Notes: generated by a model from the letters alone, not told the origin. A DNA stretch of 64,000 nucleotides from Pieris napi (GCF_905475465.1 NC_062236.1:11108001-11172000); one strand, 5' to 3'. Shown: positions 28,701 to 38,059, counted from the first letter of the stretch. Program-made: numbers and translations.

Positions 28701-31700
28701 TCTAAATAAATGCAACTAAATTTAGTTTAGTTTCTCACCTTGTCTACAATGTGACCTAGGCGGGCACGAGACCTCCTCACAAGCGGACACGGGTGTGACG
28801 AGCGTAGAAGGAGCGGAGCTTGAGGGCGTGGCAACCGTAGTGGGCGGGGCTTGCGGCACACACAAAGGCGGCGCGAGACCACGTGCGCATACACAACGGA
28901 AACCGGCCCCGTTGTTTTCTTCTACACATGCACCACCGACGCCACAGGGTCCGGACGCGCACGCTGACATCTGGAAAATTAATATTGTTTTAGAAGATTG
29001 AAATTAAGATGTATTAAAAAATATTGTGAACGTCAGAAACGTATCTAGGCTATAACTCCCGTACGAAATGCATGGCATTTTAACATACATACGATATACA
29101 TTTATTCATTTAGGTATGACAAACACTTATGAACGTCAAAAAGAAATACATATTCAATGCTAAATGCTTCTAATTTTACATTTACTACCAGTTCTCAAAT
29201 CAAGAGAAGAACTGGCAATAAACTCTCCGCCACTCTTTTTAATTGCCAAGGTTTTTTGCTTTACACACTGTTTGTAAGGAGCTGCAACCATTACACCATG
29301 TTTCACAGTACATCTTAAGTAATTAATATTAAAAAATAAAAACAAAGGTTTGTCCTCTATCAGCAGTAAGCATGGTGAAATAGGAGCACGCACTTACATT
29401 CTCCTTAATATAACTTAATCAATTCGATTTTAACACAGGTTTCACTTACACACAGGCAATCTCTCTCTTATATATTTTCGATTTAAAAATTTAATTTTGT
29501 ATTATAGATAAGTCAGTTTTTTTTTTTCAAATAAATAAATAAAATAAACAACGTGTTGACTTTGGCAAAATCGAATCGATCTATACACTCAAAAAATATT
29601 ATTAAAAACACTCGTTGATTCCGGGCATGAAATAAAAGAAATCAGTGGCGCTACAAGCTCTTTAGGTCTTGGACTCAGATTTCTGAATCTGTTTCATGAT
29701 CACTTTTAAATCTAATACGCTCCAGTGCCTGACACACGATCCTCACGATGTTTTCCTTCACCGTTCGAGTAAATGTCAAATGCGCACATGGACAGAAAGT
29801 CCATTGGTGCACAGCCGGGATCGAACCTACGATCTCAGGTATGAGAGTCGCACGCTGAAGCCACTAGGCCAACACTGCTCTGATTTCGAGCATTATCCAA
29901 AAAAAAAAGCGTCCGATTACCTTTTGACACCGGTCACCCGTATACCCGGGTAAACAGGCACACACAAATGATCCGTATGTGTCGTAACACACTCCATGCC
30001 CGCATACAGATTTCTCTTCTAGACATTCGTTTATGTTTATGTCACATCGGGGGCCGGTGTAACCTGAAATCATTTTTTCATATAAGTATATGTATATAAT
30101 AATTGTATTTGTAAATAACAAATTATTTTTCCCGTACGTTATGATTATAAATTATTATTAATATATATGCATTTTAAAATGGAAAACCATAAATTACATT
30201 AAAAAAAGGCGCTACAACTCTTAGTCACAGATGTCTGTATCTGTTTCGTGATATTCTTTTTAATAGGTAAGGTGATCAGCCTTTTGTGCCTGACATACAA
30301 CGTCGCCTTTGTTGCTAGTTTTATCTAAGGCATGAGCGAGTGTTTTGTGTGCACATAGACAAGTCCACAGCACAGCCGAAGTTCGAACCTATGACCGTAG
30401 AAATTAAGACACTAGACAAAAACCATTTAAATACAAACTTCTGGATTAAAACGCCATAACTGTTATAAGTTTGACCCGTGATGACGCAACCAATGCGCGT
30501 TTTAATCACGTTTCAGGGAGAATTAAAAAATATTCGTTAATTTATTATATAAATGATATTTACCAGTATTAGTACAATCGCAGGTGTAATTATTGACGGC
30601 ATCAACACATCGGCCGCCATTAAGACAAGCTGCGCCCGATAACGCGCACTCATCTATATCTGTCTCGCAATTTCGGCCTGAGTAACCTGAAATATGGATA
30701 TTAGTCTTTTAAGTTTGAAATATATCTTATATATAAAATTCTCGTGTCACAATGTTAGTTACCATACTCCTCCGAAACGGCTTGACCGATTTTTATCAAA
30801 TTTTATATGCATATTCAGTAGGTCTGAGAATCGGCTACTATCTATTTTTCATCTTTTAAGTGATAAGGGTTGTCCACCCGTAACATTTTATTTTTAATTT
30901 TTTTATAATGTGCCATGAAAAAATACATACAAGTTACAACCCTAAATTTTCACCCCTCTATCACCAACCCTTATTTTTTATTTATTAATTTAAATCTTAT
31001 GACTTGAACTCTGAGGTTTATATAGAGAAAAAGGTAGGCTAAGTAAAATCACATTAAGGAGAAACGAAGTTCGCGGGGGCAGCTAGTTATTGTATAATAG
31101 AATCTGTAATATAATATTGTAAATAAGAATACGTGTTCAAAAGAATTACCTGGTAGGCAATCGCATACATAGCTATCAGCTCCAGTTGGCACACTACACG
31201 ATCCGTTGTTACGACATGGTCCCGCTACGCACTGCGGGTCTAACGAGTCTTCCAGTTCACAGTACATACCTGGGCATACGAAAATCTATATTTATTTCAA
31301 AATGTAACACATAATTATACTTAAAACACGCGGTATTTGTTGGTACATTATACAGTTTGTATAATAAGTACACTAGAACACGCTTACTGCCATGTTTGTA
31401 TAAATTTTTAACAATTAATATGATTCTTCATACCGTTTAATACGCCAACACGTACTATTTAAAAAAAAAACGTTGTTGAAAGAAGAGGAACCTCTGAGAC
31501 TGCAGAGCTCTACTGAATATTCTTGCATAGATGACAATGTCTGTACGAAATTGGATTACTTAGACATAGACATAACATTTATTTCTAACAAAACACACAA
31601 ATTAATAAAAATAACAAAAAAATTATGGAAAAAAGGAAAAAGGTACATTTTAAGTGTATGTGTAACTGGCCCTAGCTCAGCATTATGCTGTGCGAACTCG

Positions 31701-32485
31701 AAGGTCTTATTGAGAATGTAAATCACAAAGAGAGGCCGAGAGAGAGAGAGAGATTGAGATTATAAAGTGTGAGGTGTTGAAAATCATGTAAATGCTAATG
31801 CATCAAAATCTGTCAAACCGAAAAAAGTTACTTTAAATAACGTAACTATAAATACACTATTAATATAATTTATTATCTAAAACCTAGATATGCGAAATTA
31901 GAACATGATACATAATAATAAGTAGTACGTTTTATTTTCCACATCTTGCATAAGACCTTTTTATGTAGGGTCTCTAAGAAATCAGGTTTTACTGTATCTA
32001 ATACCGCGTACTCTCGCAACTTAATAGTTCAACTCTTCGCCGGGGTAATATACTGTGATTTTAAATGTATTTAGAAAAGATTAACTAAAGATTTTCTGGT
32101 AATTTAATGAAAATCACTTAAATGCATACAATATTTTGTTATAATATAAATGCAATTATAATAGCCTTTAGGGGGTTTCAAATAAAAATATAACTGGAAT
32201 CTAATTAAAGGTAAGATCTTGATAATCACCCTTCTTTTTTAGGTATCATTAGATAGCATACCGTGATAATGTTTAGGACAGAGACACGTGTAGTCCCCCC
32301 GAGTGTCTTCCACACACGTTCCTCCATGATGACAAGGCGCGGACGCACAGGGATCACCCGCGTCCACTTCACAATTGTTGCCCGTGTACCGAGCTGAGCA
32401 ATGACATTCATATCTGAAAAAGGAGACATTTAATTATTATTTAATTCCTGTATTTTATCCAATTATTATTATTATTGATATATAT

Positions 32486-32521
<36 letters not shown>

Positions 32522-35500
32522 AATTGATTATTATTATTATATACTGTACCGATCTTTTTAGTTATTAGGTACATATCTAAAAAGATCGGTAATGATAGGT
32601 ATTTTATCTTATCGTACCTACCCATATTTTAACTATATATGACACCGGAAGTTCCGCAAGTTCGTAGGATTCTAAACGAGTGATAAATCGTAATATTTTA
32701 CGCCCACATTTTCGCAAATTTAATTTGCGCCGTCACGTGGTAAATATATAAACTAACGGATATCTATTCGTAAGATTCTAAACGGTTGCGTTAGTAACTT
32801 ATTCAACTAATCAGAGCGCACATGCCGTTTGATTATCGCTTACTTATTACGCGTGAGTTCGGCAAGAAAGAAAATGTGGGCGTACTATGTAATACAAATT
32901 TTCTCTCGTTTATAATCCTACGAAAATTTATAAATTTGCGGAGTTTGTTACATTCCGGTGACATTTATACATGTTTCCGAGACACAAATTTGACGATTGC
33001 TTGAAATATACTTTAAAAAATTACAAATATGTCCATTTGTATCTAAAATTTACGAACAGTATAATATTATGCACTAGTAAGGAGATCAGAAAAGAAATTA
33101 AATCTTGTTTTTAGAAAAAAAAAAATTAAAACAAAACTATTTACATAAATTAACATACCTATCGTGTCTAGATATACAAGTCCCGTGTCTCAAACACGGC
33201 TCGTTGTAGCAGTGGTCTTTTGGCGGTATCCGTAACACGTCTTTTCTGTCTTTGCCTGAAATACACAAATACATCATTGAAACTCCACTGAAATACACCT
33301 TTCAAAATAATATCATACTATTATTCAATTTAAATAATTTTCAATTCAAAAATTCCAAAAAATCAGTGGCGCTACAACCTCTTTAGGTCTTGGCCTCAGA
33401 TTTCTGAATCTGTTTCATGATCATTTTTAAATCTAAAAGGCAAGTATGTAATCAGCTTCCAGTGCCTGACACACTCCTTTGACTTTTTCGGTCTAAGACA
33501 TATCGGTTTCCTCACGATGTTTTCCTTCACCGTTCGAGCAAATGTTAAATGCGCACATAGAAAGATTGTGAACCTACGACCTCAGATATGAGAGTCGCAA
33601 GCCTGCTCAACACTTCTCACCATGCAAAACAATAGAAAATTTACTTACATTCATCAGTGGTAAGAGGACAATGCCCAAACCGCACATTGGTCTGCAGAAG
33701 ATACGCAGCATGGAACTCCAGTTGTGGACCCTCGTGAAGGCATCCGCTGAACACGTTACCCACTAATACCACTGCACCGTTGGCTTCTAGGGCGCCGGCT
33801 GTTAGCAATTCACCATTCCAGGTCACGTTTGATATCACCTAGGAAGATAAAAGAGTTAGTGACTTGGGTTTGTTACAAAAATATTCTAAATAAATGTGTA
33901 AATAGATAACTAAACTAAATATTTTTTGTTTTATTGTAATCATTTGTTATAATTCTATTAGGCAAGTAGGTGCCTTCTGTGCCTGACACACGCTGTCGCC
34001 TTTATGGGTCTAAGGCATGCCGGTTTCCTCACGATGATTTTTTACACCGTACGAGCAACTGTTACGCTTACCATGCGCACATCACAGAAAGTCCATTGGT
34101 GCACACCCGGGATTCGAACTTACGGCCTGAGTTGAATACCCAGTGCACTGGTGCCACTAGGCAAAAACTTTTTATGATAAATGATTTTAATTAATTATTT
34201 TAAAATGTTGAATTAATATCTTTTACTGAAGTGTAAATCTTTAAAAGTATTTTACAAAAAAATGCATATACATATTTAGAATGTTTCTTACAATTAACTT
34301 CTACTATAGTAGTAATATACATAAAATTTATAATAGTCCCAAAATACCTGCGATTCCCTATCAACTTCGAGCAACAAAGCCGGTGGGTTGGGCCGATATT
34401 TCAATGCTACCCAATGCCAGCGATTATCCAGTGTTTCCTTCGCGATCCCGACCTCTCTCTGCGGCTGCCCAGGCCTAGACCACGAGACCACAACCTGCTC
34501 GTACAACGCTGTGACATGGAGAGTGTACCCTTCCGATCGTTGTGAAAAAAGCTCACCGCCTGAAAAAGATTATTTTCTAGTATAGTTATTGCTATATTAT
34601 ATAGGTTTTTTTAAGTTAAAATCATGTTTAAAATTGCTAAGGGTAGACATAATAATCTGAAAAATATAACCATGTGATTAGAACATTATACATTAATTTA
34701 TTGATGAAACACTTTTAAAAAAAATAAGACCTAAATTTAGTACAAGTTCCCAAATCAAGGGCGTAGAGAGAAAAGTACTGGCAAAAAACTCACTACCCAA
34801 GTTTTTGGATTACAAGGATATTTTAAGGAACTGTAACCAGTACACCATACTTCACTTGACTATGAAACTAAACGATTAATAATTTAGATCATTGCACTTG
34901 TGTTTGTTGCAAAACAGCAAGTACCTTAAAAGTGTGAAAAGTGGAAGCAAAAGCTATCTCGATGGTTAAGCATTCGAACGAAAATTCAGTTGCAAAAATT
35001 GACGATACATTATTTTTTGTTAGCGCTTAAAGCCGGCGCACATGAAGAACCACTTTTTACACCCACATCTGTGCTTCTGCGAAATCATTACTGGTAGACA
35101 TTGAATTACCTTTTTTGGTTAATCATGGTTTCCTTAAAGCATCTCTATGCACTAATTAGCTGTCAACTGTATCGTTCACACGTGAACGCTTCTTTGAAAT
35201 CTCCGTACAATATCATAATATTCATTTCTAATACAATATTATTATTAAATTAATTATAATATATTTTATACATAAGTGATTATAAAAACTTCTGGTTATT
35301 AAGTCCAAATATTTGGTCCCGCGTTTATTGGACTACGCCAAAAGCTGTAGTCGCGTAAAGTTTAGATTATATTTATATACATTTTTAAAATACAGTGGAT
35401 TTCATTTATTACGACCTTGGTTGTAGCGACCAGTTAGCTATAGTGACGTTAAATCTAACTCCTTTGAATTAGTTTTATTAATTATTTAAAGAATACTTTA

Positions 35501-36941
35501 GTAGAAACTTCATAGCTATATATATATTTATGGCGACTTTGGATATAACTGAGTTCGGGTAAAGCAACTTTTATTTTAAATTAATCATTTTTGTAACAAA
35601 TGCCAAAACCAATGCAGATAGATACAGCGGCCTGAATCGGTCGCCAAAGACACATTCTTATCTTTTACAGATGGTCAGTAGGTACGCGTGTATGTTTCCG
35701 GGTTAAATTTATGGTTCAGTTACGAAGTGATATTCTAAGTAGGAACTGTGTCTCTACTCAGAATATGTCTCTTTACCTAGTTTTTAACGACGTCCAGATA
35801 TAACAATGAAATTAGAGTGGTTCCCGTATCGTCGTCGTTAAAACCGAAATCAACTGTACATTGATATTCCAACAGTCAAACATACAGTGCTTACAATATT
35901 CTTAACCTACATCATAATAAAAAATTAAAAATAAATTTAAATTACTTAAATTAAAATTAAATGCAATTTATAAATTCAAAACTAAGTTATTCTGGCGTAT
36001 ATCTTTAAATTCGTAATTAACTATATAATTAGAAGAGTAATAATTAAGTAAAAATAATGAAACCAGTTCTAGCTCACAAAAGAGCCATACGATTTCTATT
36101 TAACTAATTATAATTAGAACGTATTCGACGCCATATAAACTATACAGGAATGGCATCCCTTAACTTCCTGACCGCGGCATGCATTGCTTAACACCTCAAT
36201 CGATATCACTTATGGGCTACTATGGACAGGTCGTCGACTCTGCACTGATTGCTGACGTAATAACTGGTCATCCATCATAATGATGGCCCTGAGCAGAGCC
36301 TCAAGCTACGTGTCTCGAATATAAACATCTAATTTAGCTGACAGTGTCATAAAAAACGCATACTTGTATGATTAATAAACGGAGTAACACTTGTGAATTC
36401 TTCGCTTCAATGCGAATTTTAGGACTATTGTCTAGAAAGCATTAACATGGACGCGTAAAATAAAAAGTCGCATAAGTGAGACACATGCCAGTTCTTCTCT
36501 TCCGTTCTACGCCCTTGATTTGAGAACTAGCAGTAAATGTAAAATTAGAAGCATTTAATGTTTTTTTTTTGACGTTCATAAGTGTACATTGTGTTACCTA
36601 CATGAATAAATGATTTTTGTCTTTGACTTTTATGTCTGATCCCATATAATTATATTTGTTCGAACAGTTTTCATTCAAGAACATGCCCGAGACACTCGCT
36701 TTCTTTCTCACTTTTAACTTGAGTGTTTCTGACAATACGAATATAATAGTATAATAGTATACAATAATAGTATACTCACCAACACAAGTGCGATAACTAA
36801 GTCCAACTAGCTGTTTAAGCGAGATAGGTCTCGACAGGCGGATATAGGAGCTGCCATTGAAGTAAGCTTCGGGGCGATCTGACGGACCGAGGGGCGTTGC
36901 TGCTTCACTTTGTGCAAACGTGAATAAGATCACGACGCAAC
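2348..36941 (-). CDS. crb: Crumbs, apical polarity transmembrane protein (39 internal exons; both ends missing)
   Basis: Crumbs is a large single-pass membrane protein that sets the apical domain of epithelia and supports photoreceptor structure, acting through a short tail that binds the Stardust/Par6 scaffold (family knowledge). Thirty-nine exons on the minus strand join in frame, every one bounded by AG and GT with matching phases; they total 6246 bases (2082 codons). The order is signal-peptide end, LG, about 21 EGFs, LG, EGF, LG, EGF, LG, five EGFs. This layout, four LG segments among some 28-30 EGFs, fits Drosophila Crb (about 2150-2250 aa). LG segments carry Crb-like strings such as [14 protein letters not shown] and [12 protein letters not shown]. 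The last exon ends in phase 1 inside an EGF, so membrane segment and tail lie outside the window. No ATG precedes the first listed exon in frame. Exon coordinates are given in the block entries. Eyes shut or Notch ligands were considered, but the LG/EGF alternation argues for Crb. Confidence 0.95.
4201..4483 (+). repeat. tRNA-headed SINE, near full length
   Basis: The head GTGTTGGCCTAGTGGCTT resembles a pol III A box, followed by a B box variant (GGTTCAAGCCCC) and the body shared by all copies here ('aggaaaggtttgccttagac', 'caggcacaggaggctgatca'), ending 'gttgtagcgccattgg'. It lies in the crb intron left of exon 4573-4717 and serves as a reference copy for the family. Confidence 0.85.
4811..7737 (-). 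CDS. crb: crb block 6: EGF end and fourth LG domain
   Basis: Exons 7633-7737, 7261-7389, 6307-6536, 5834-5988, 5352-5432 and 4811-4926. The first finishes an EGF ([12 protein letters not shown]) and starts a short cysteine-rich piece ([13 protein letters not shown]) that merges into the LG domain. The LG domain is spread over five exons: [64 protein letters not shown], an acidic spacer with [15 protein letters not shown], and [20 protein letters not shown]. The last string is very characteristic of Crumbs. The exon at 4811-4926 continues with a run of alanines ([17 protein letters not shown]) and ends in phase 2. Confidence 0.94.
6712..6970 (+). repeat. tRNA-headed SINE, degenerate
   Basis: Head partly lost; GGTTCGATCACCGG B-box region, body and 'gttgtagcaccattga' tail remain. 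It lies in the crb intron between 6537 and 7260. A second worn copy at about 9487-9690 (+) ends 'cgtagcaccactgg'. Confidence 0.7.
7866..8995. repeat. MITE-like repeat, copy 1 (split by Helitron)
   Basis: Copy of the repeat also present at 13628-14112. It begins GAAGTGAAATTTCTTTAGGC, and GCCAAAGAAGTTTCACTTC at 8944-8962 forms an inverted terminal repeat. Homology between copies continues about 30 bases further right to a tgcactttttt end. Shared internal stretches include 'gattgagaccgattgagaga' and 'gaattgccttatagaaattc'. The Helitron at 8107-8747 interrupts it. Confidence 0.75.
8107..8747 (-). mobile_element. non-autonomous Helitron inserted in a MITE
   Basis: A 641-bp insertion reading on the minus strand from TCACTACATAG to ...GGCGGGTCGCTAG, with the expected 5' TC, 3' CTAG and a GC-rich hairpin (ACCCG...CGGGT) near the 3' end. 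It lies between an A (8106) and a T (8748) without target duplication, as Helitrons do. Removing it restores the sequence ATTTTATGCAAAAT found uninterrupted at 13835-13848 in a related repeat. Confidence 0.82.
9119..12144 (-). CDS. crb: crb block 5: third LG domain and following EGF start
   Basis: Exons 11973-12144, 11091-11232, 10383-10475 and 9119-9444. The LG domain starts [20 protein letters not shown] and passes through [27 protein letters not shown] and [14 protein letters not shown]. It reaches ILYLGGPP at the start of the fourth exon. That exon inserts a Pro/Thr-rich stretch ([17 protein letters not shown]) before the closing strand [15 protein letters not shown], so the LG domain carries a loop insertion of about 25 residues. 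A new EGF begins [14 protein letters not shown], containing a Rumi-type O-glucose motif. Phases are 2, 0, 0 and 2. Confidence 0.94.
12456..12761. mobile_element. MITE with TTA duplication and 25-bp ends
   Basis: A 306-bp element starting GGGAGCGTTCAAGTATTACG and ending with the complement of the same sequence; the ends match over about 22 bases before the first mismatch. TTA flanks both sides (12453-12455, 12762-12764), which suggests a PIF/Harbinger-like origin. A (GT)n run lies inside near 12700. It sits in the crb intron left of exon 12820-13102, ending 58 bases from it. Confidence 0.78.
12820..15819 (-). CDS. crb: crb block 4: second LG domain, acidic linker and one EGF
   Basis: Exons 15577-15819, 14888-15100 and 12820-13102, all joined in phase 0. 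The LG domain runs through [19 protein letters not shown], the [18 protein letters not shown] strands, the [19 protein letters not shown] turn and ends at [20 protein letters not shown]. The last exon then has a strongly acidic low-complexity linker ([19 protein letters not shown]), and an EGF that starts [14 protein letters not shown]. It ends in phase 1. The 1.8-kb intron between 13103 and 14887 contains two MITEs, described separately. The acidic linker has no recognisable fold and is likely a flexible spacer. Confidence 0.94.
13628..14112. repeat. MITE-like repeat, copy 2 (uninterrupted)
   Basis: Same family as 7866-8995. The inverted ends are GAAGTGAAACTTCTTTAGGC at 13628 and its near-complement at 14063-14081; the arm is itself partly palindromic (GAAGTgaaACTTC). 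The site filled by a Helitron in copy 1 is intact here at 13840/13841. The transposon superfamily is not determined. Confidence 0.72.
14417..14834. mobile_element. hAT-type MITE with 8-bp target duplication
   Basis: A 418-bp element in the crb intron upstream of exon 12820-13102. The left end is CAGTGCCGGATAAAGCCA and the right end on the minus strand is CAGTGCTGGATTAGCCA. It is flanked by the exact 8-base duplication GATACAAT (14409-14416 and 14835-14842). CAGTG ends with an 8-bp duplication are typical of hAT elements. There is no coding capacity, so it would have been moved by a transposase acting in trans. Confidence 0.82.
16612..16853 (-). repeat. tRNA-headed SINE
   Basis: Reverse copy from 'atggcgctacaacct' to 'ccactaggccaacact'. 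The B-box region is deleted. A head-less copy in the same orientation lies nearby at about 17452-17625. Both flank crb exon 17087-17309. Confidence 0.75.
17087..21612 (-). CDS. crb: crb block 3: EGF repeats about 13 to 21
   Basis: Seven exons: 21505-21612, 21302-21424, 20022-20170, 19185-19380, 18532-18721, 17841-18020, 17087-17309. These are the most canonical EGFs of the protein, nearly all of the calcium-binding type ([38 protein letters not shown]). Exon 18532-18721 interrupts one EGF, after the third cysteine, with about 35 residues rich in Pro and aromatics ([18 protein letters not shown]) before the repeat resumes as [10 protein letters not shown] in the next exon. The exon at 20022-20170 ends in phase 0 at DDCE, and its downstream intron stays open in frame for another 123 codons into LINE sequence. 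The last exon ends at TTCEK and leads directly into the second LG domain. Confidence 0.95.
19530..19995 (-). mobile_element. jockey-type LINE 3' fragment with RT C-terminus
   Basis: The minus strand encodes [20 protein letters not shown] and [12 protein letters not shown], the C-terminal end of jockey-group reverse transcriptases, followed by the 3' UTR block common to other fragments here ('aagagcgtaccaattc', 'ggtatcacttaacatcaggt'). It is 5'-truncated and lies 27 bases from the donor of crb exon 20022-20170. Confidence 0.75.
22535..24946 (+). CDS. Noa1: NOA1/YqeH-family mitochondrial GTPase
   Basis: Three exons, 22535-23349, 23429-23546 and 23765-24946, join in frame (GT/AG borders) to 704 codons; human NOA1 has about 700 residues. 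The family consists of circularly permuted GTPases that act in mitochondrial ribosome assembly and translation. The start chosen is the ATG giving [15 protein letters not shown], a basic amphipathic mitochondrial presequence. A zinc site is formed by Cys206, Cys209, Cys242 and Cys245, near PGYIPSE, as in YqeH. GTPase motifs appear in permuted order: G4 NKVDL at 310, G5 SAKTG at 351, G1 GCTNVGKSS at 379, G2 PGTT at 415, G3 DTPG at 513. The gene lies in a crb intron on the opposite strand and looks intact. AATAAA at 24956-24961 is a plausible polyadenylation signal ten bases past the stop codon. Confidence 0.93.
24956..24961 (+). terminator. polyadenylation signal of Noa1
   Basis: AATAAA lies ten bases after the TAG stop codon of the nested GTPase gene, in an AT-rich stretch. 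The neighbouring crb exon starts about 180 bases downstream on the other strand, so the two transcription units are closely packed here. Confidence 0.5.
25138..33255 (-). CDS. crb: crb block 2: EGF repeats 1 to about 12
   Basis: Eleven exons: 33159-33255, 32262-32413, 31150-31269, 30564-30686, 29921-30063, 28739-28970, 28291-28362, 27657-27785, 26334-26437, 25786-25995, 25138-25279. They encode roughly twelve EGF-like repeats with the usual six cysteines; several open with D-I-D-E-C or N-I-N-E-C calcium-binding starts. Most introns fall in phase 1 inside the last loop of an EGF, at the Gly before the sixth cysteine, so repeats are split between exons. Exon 28739-28970 has a Pro/Thr/Ser-rich linker ([17 protein letters not shown]) between two EGFs. 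The 72-base exon 28291-28362 is unusually hydrophobic (GMVAGIVL) for an EGF. The repeat spanning 25786-25279 is irregular (CPHRQECVEQ...RCAAA) and may be a degenerate EGF. Rumi-type O-glucose motifs CASAPC, CASGPC, CASVPC and CSSSPC occur here. Confidence 0.94.
26438..27656. other. crb intron without recognised genes
   Basis: Holds an inverted repeat at 26932-26991. It also has a block at about 27475-27520 ('aaacgatgttgcgcttcgtt', 'attgtgattggtcaa') with a diverged relative on the minus strand at about 60850-60895. No exon-like sequence was seen. Confidence 0.5.
29640..29882 (-). repeat. tRNA-headed SINE next to a crb splice donor
   Basis: Reverse copy with intact GGTTCGATCCC-type B box (minus strand), ending 'ccaacactgctctg' only about 40 bases from the donor of crb exon 29921-30063. 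A worn copy in the same orientation lies at about 30207-30418 on the other side of that exon. Confidence 0.8.
30725..31086 (+). mobile_element. non-autonomous Helitron
   Basis: A 362-bp element beginning TCTTATATATAAAATTCTCG and ending ...GTTCGCGGGGGCAGCTAG, lying between A (30724) and T (31087) with no target duplication. TC start, CTAG end and AT target are Helitron signs. It sits in the crb intron between exons 31150-31269 and 30564-30686, 64 bases from the former. Confidence 0.72.
32474..32516. repeat. (AT)n microsatellite
   Basis: A run of about 20 AT units in the crb intron left of exon 33159-33255. Similar short runs: (TA)n at 42007-42032, (GT)n at 12700-12717, (GA)n at 31738-31752, and a duplicated 'tatatatagattatatata' unit at 28018-28080. 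Confidence 0.85.
32641..32962. mobile_element. foldback element with long imperfect arms
   Basis: About 100 bases at each end are inverted relatives: GACACCGGAA...CGTAGGATTCTAAACGAG...ACGCCCACATTTTC on the left, and the same order of blocks read on minus from 32962. The spacing between blocks differs by small indels. It lies in the crb intron between 32413 and 33159. The superfamily is not recognised. Confidence 0.65.
33361..33616 (-). repeat. tRNA-headed SINE next to a crb splice donor
   Basis: Reverse copy from 'atcagtggcgctacaacct' to a damaged head, ending some 35 bases from the donor of crb exon 33649-33838. Another reverse copy, lacking its tail, is at about 33951-34168 on the far side of the same exon. 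Confidence 0.78.
33649..36941 (-). CDS. crb: crb block 1: end of signal peptide and N-terminal LG-like domain
   Basis: Exons 36780-36941, 34348-34559 and 33649-33838. The first opens in phase 1 with the hydrophobic stretch CVVILFTFA followed by QSEAATP, which reads as the second half of a signal peptide with a likely cleavage site after the Ala. Then comes [14 protein letters not shown], typical of the start of an LG fold, with a central [11 protein letters not shown] strand in the second exon and [11 protein letters not shown] at the end of the third. The block closes in TTDEC, which leads into the first EGF. Joins are phase 1, then phase 0. The first exon cannot carry the start codon because no Met lies in frame upstream before a splice acceptor. 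The introns hold SINE copies and LINE 3' fragments. Confidence 0.93.
34560..36779. other. crb intron, mostly unannotated
   Basis: Low-complexity AT-rich sequence with two LINE 3' fragments (about 34735-34860 minus and 36485-36595 plus). A stretch at 36120-36310 is richer in G+C but has no long frame. I see nothing else. Confidence 0.5.
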
Positions 36942-38059
36942 CTGAAAATGACGAAATAATATTAAACTAAATTAACAAGATACGATAACTAACAACAGCA
37001 TTACACGATGTCGTTAATTATTTTTTCTGACTTTTTTATAGGGTTATCTCAAAGCAAGAGTTTTTGATACCCCTCTTACGAATTTTAAGCAGTTGAAGAC
37101 TAAAATAACGAGAGAAGTGAGAGCCATATCAGTTGACGTCCTGCGGCGTGTCTATGCAAATTCGCTAGTCCGCTTTGAAGAGTACATTCACCATGATGGA
37201 AGAGATCTTGTTTAATATTTCGTATATAAAATCCGCTCTAATACATTATAATTTACTGCAATTATAATATTACAAAAACATTTTTTTAAATAAATATTTC
37301 ATGTTTAAAATGGGCGCTGAGACATCCTTTATTATAGCAGTATGTTGAATGTTGAGTGCAAATATATATGCAATCGTATGAAAGTCAGTTTGCCATACTA
37401 TTTACTTGCATCTTGGAAAATAATAAATATTTGTTGATGTCTGCTATCCCATAGCATTGAATTGTAGTTCCCTTATATAGACGATGTTTATACAAAAGCA
37501 GACGAATGTTAAGCGATTAAGAAGCCCATTGTTCCAATACTTGTAACGACTTCTGATTCATACAAATAACTAGTAAATTATTGGATTATTATTTCGCCTA
37601 TTCCGAAAGGCACACACACATTTCTAATCAATTACAATCGATTCGTCACGATACATATTAAAAGAAATTACACGTGAATTGTGAAAGTTGTGCAGACGCA
37701 TCAAATGTCACTTTATGAGAAACCTGTGATTTCGATGTGTATTGTGAAGATGAAAGCTCACTGAACACTTTCTTTGGAAGTACCGACTATAGAAAACAAG
37801 TTACATTTGTTTCATTCAATAGATAAAATATGTTTGCTAACGATATACCACAGATTCGTTTCGCGTAATAAATCAAAAAAATAAATGTTTATATTATTTT
37901 TATATATACTACTTGGCGGTGTTACTTAACAACATTTTAGGTTAATAAGTGATAATTTGTTAGTCCTATTCTCTTACAAAATAATAAAAATCTTATATAT
38001 TTAAATTTATCTAACCACGTTAATAGAATTAGATATTTATGAACCCAATATATAGAAAG

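Noticed and set aside
32474..32516. CRISPR-like or satellite array
   Set aside because: It is a simple AT dinucleotide run; no array of spaced repeats exists anywhere in the window.
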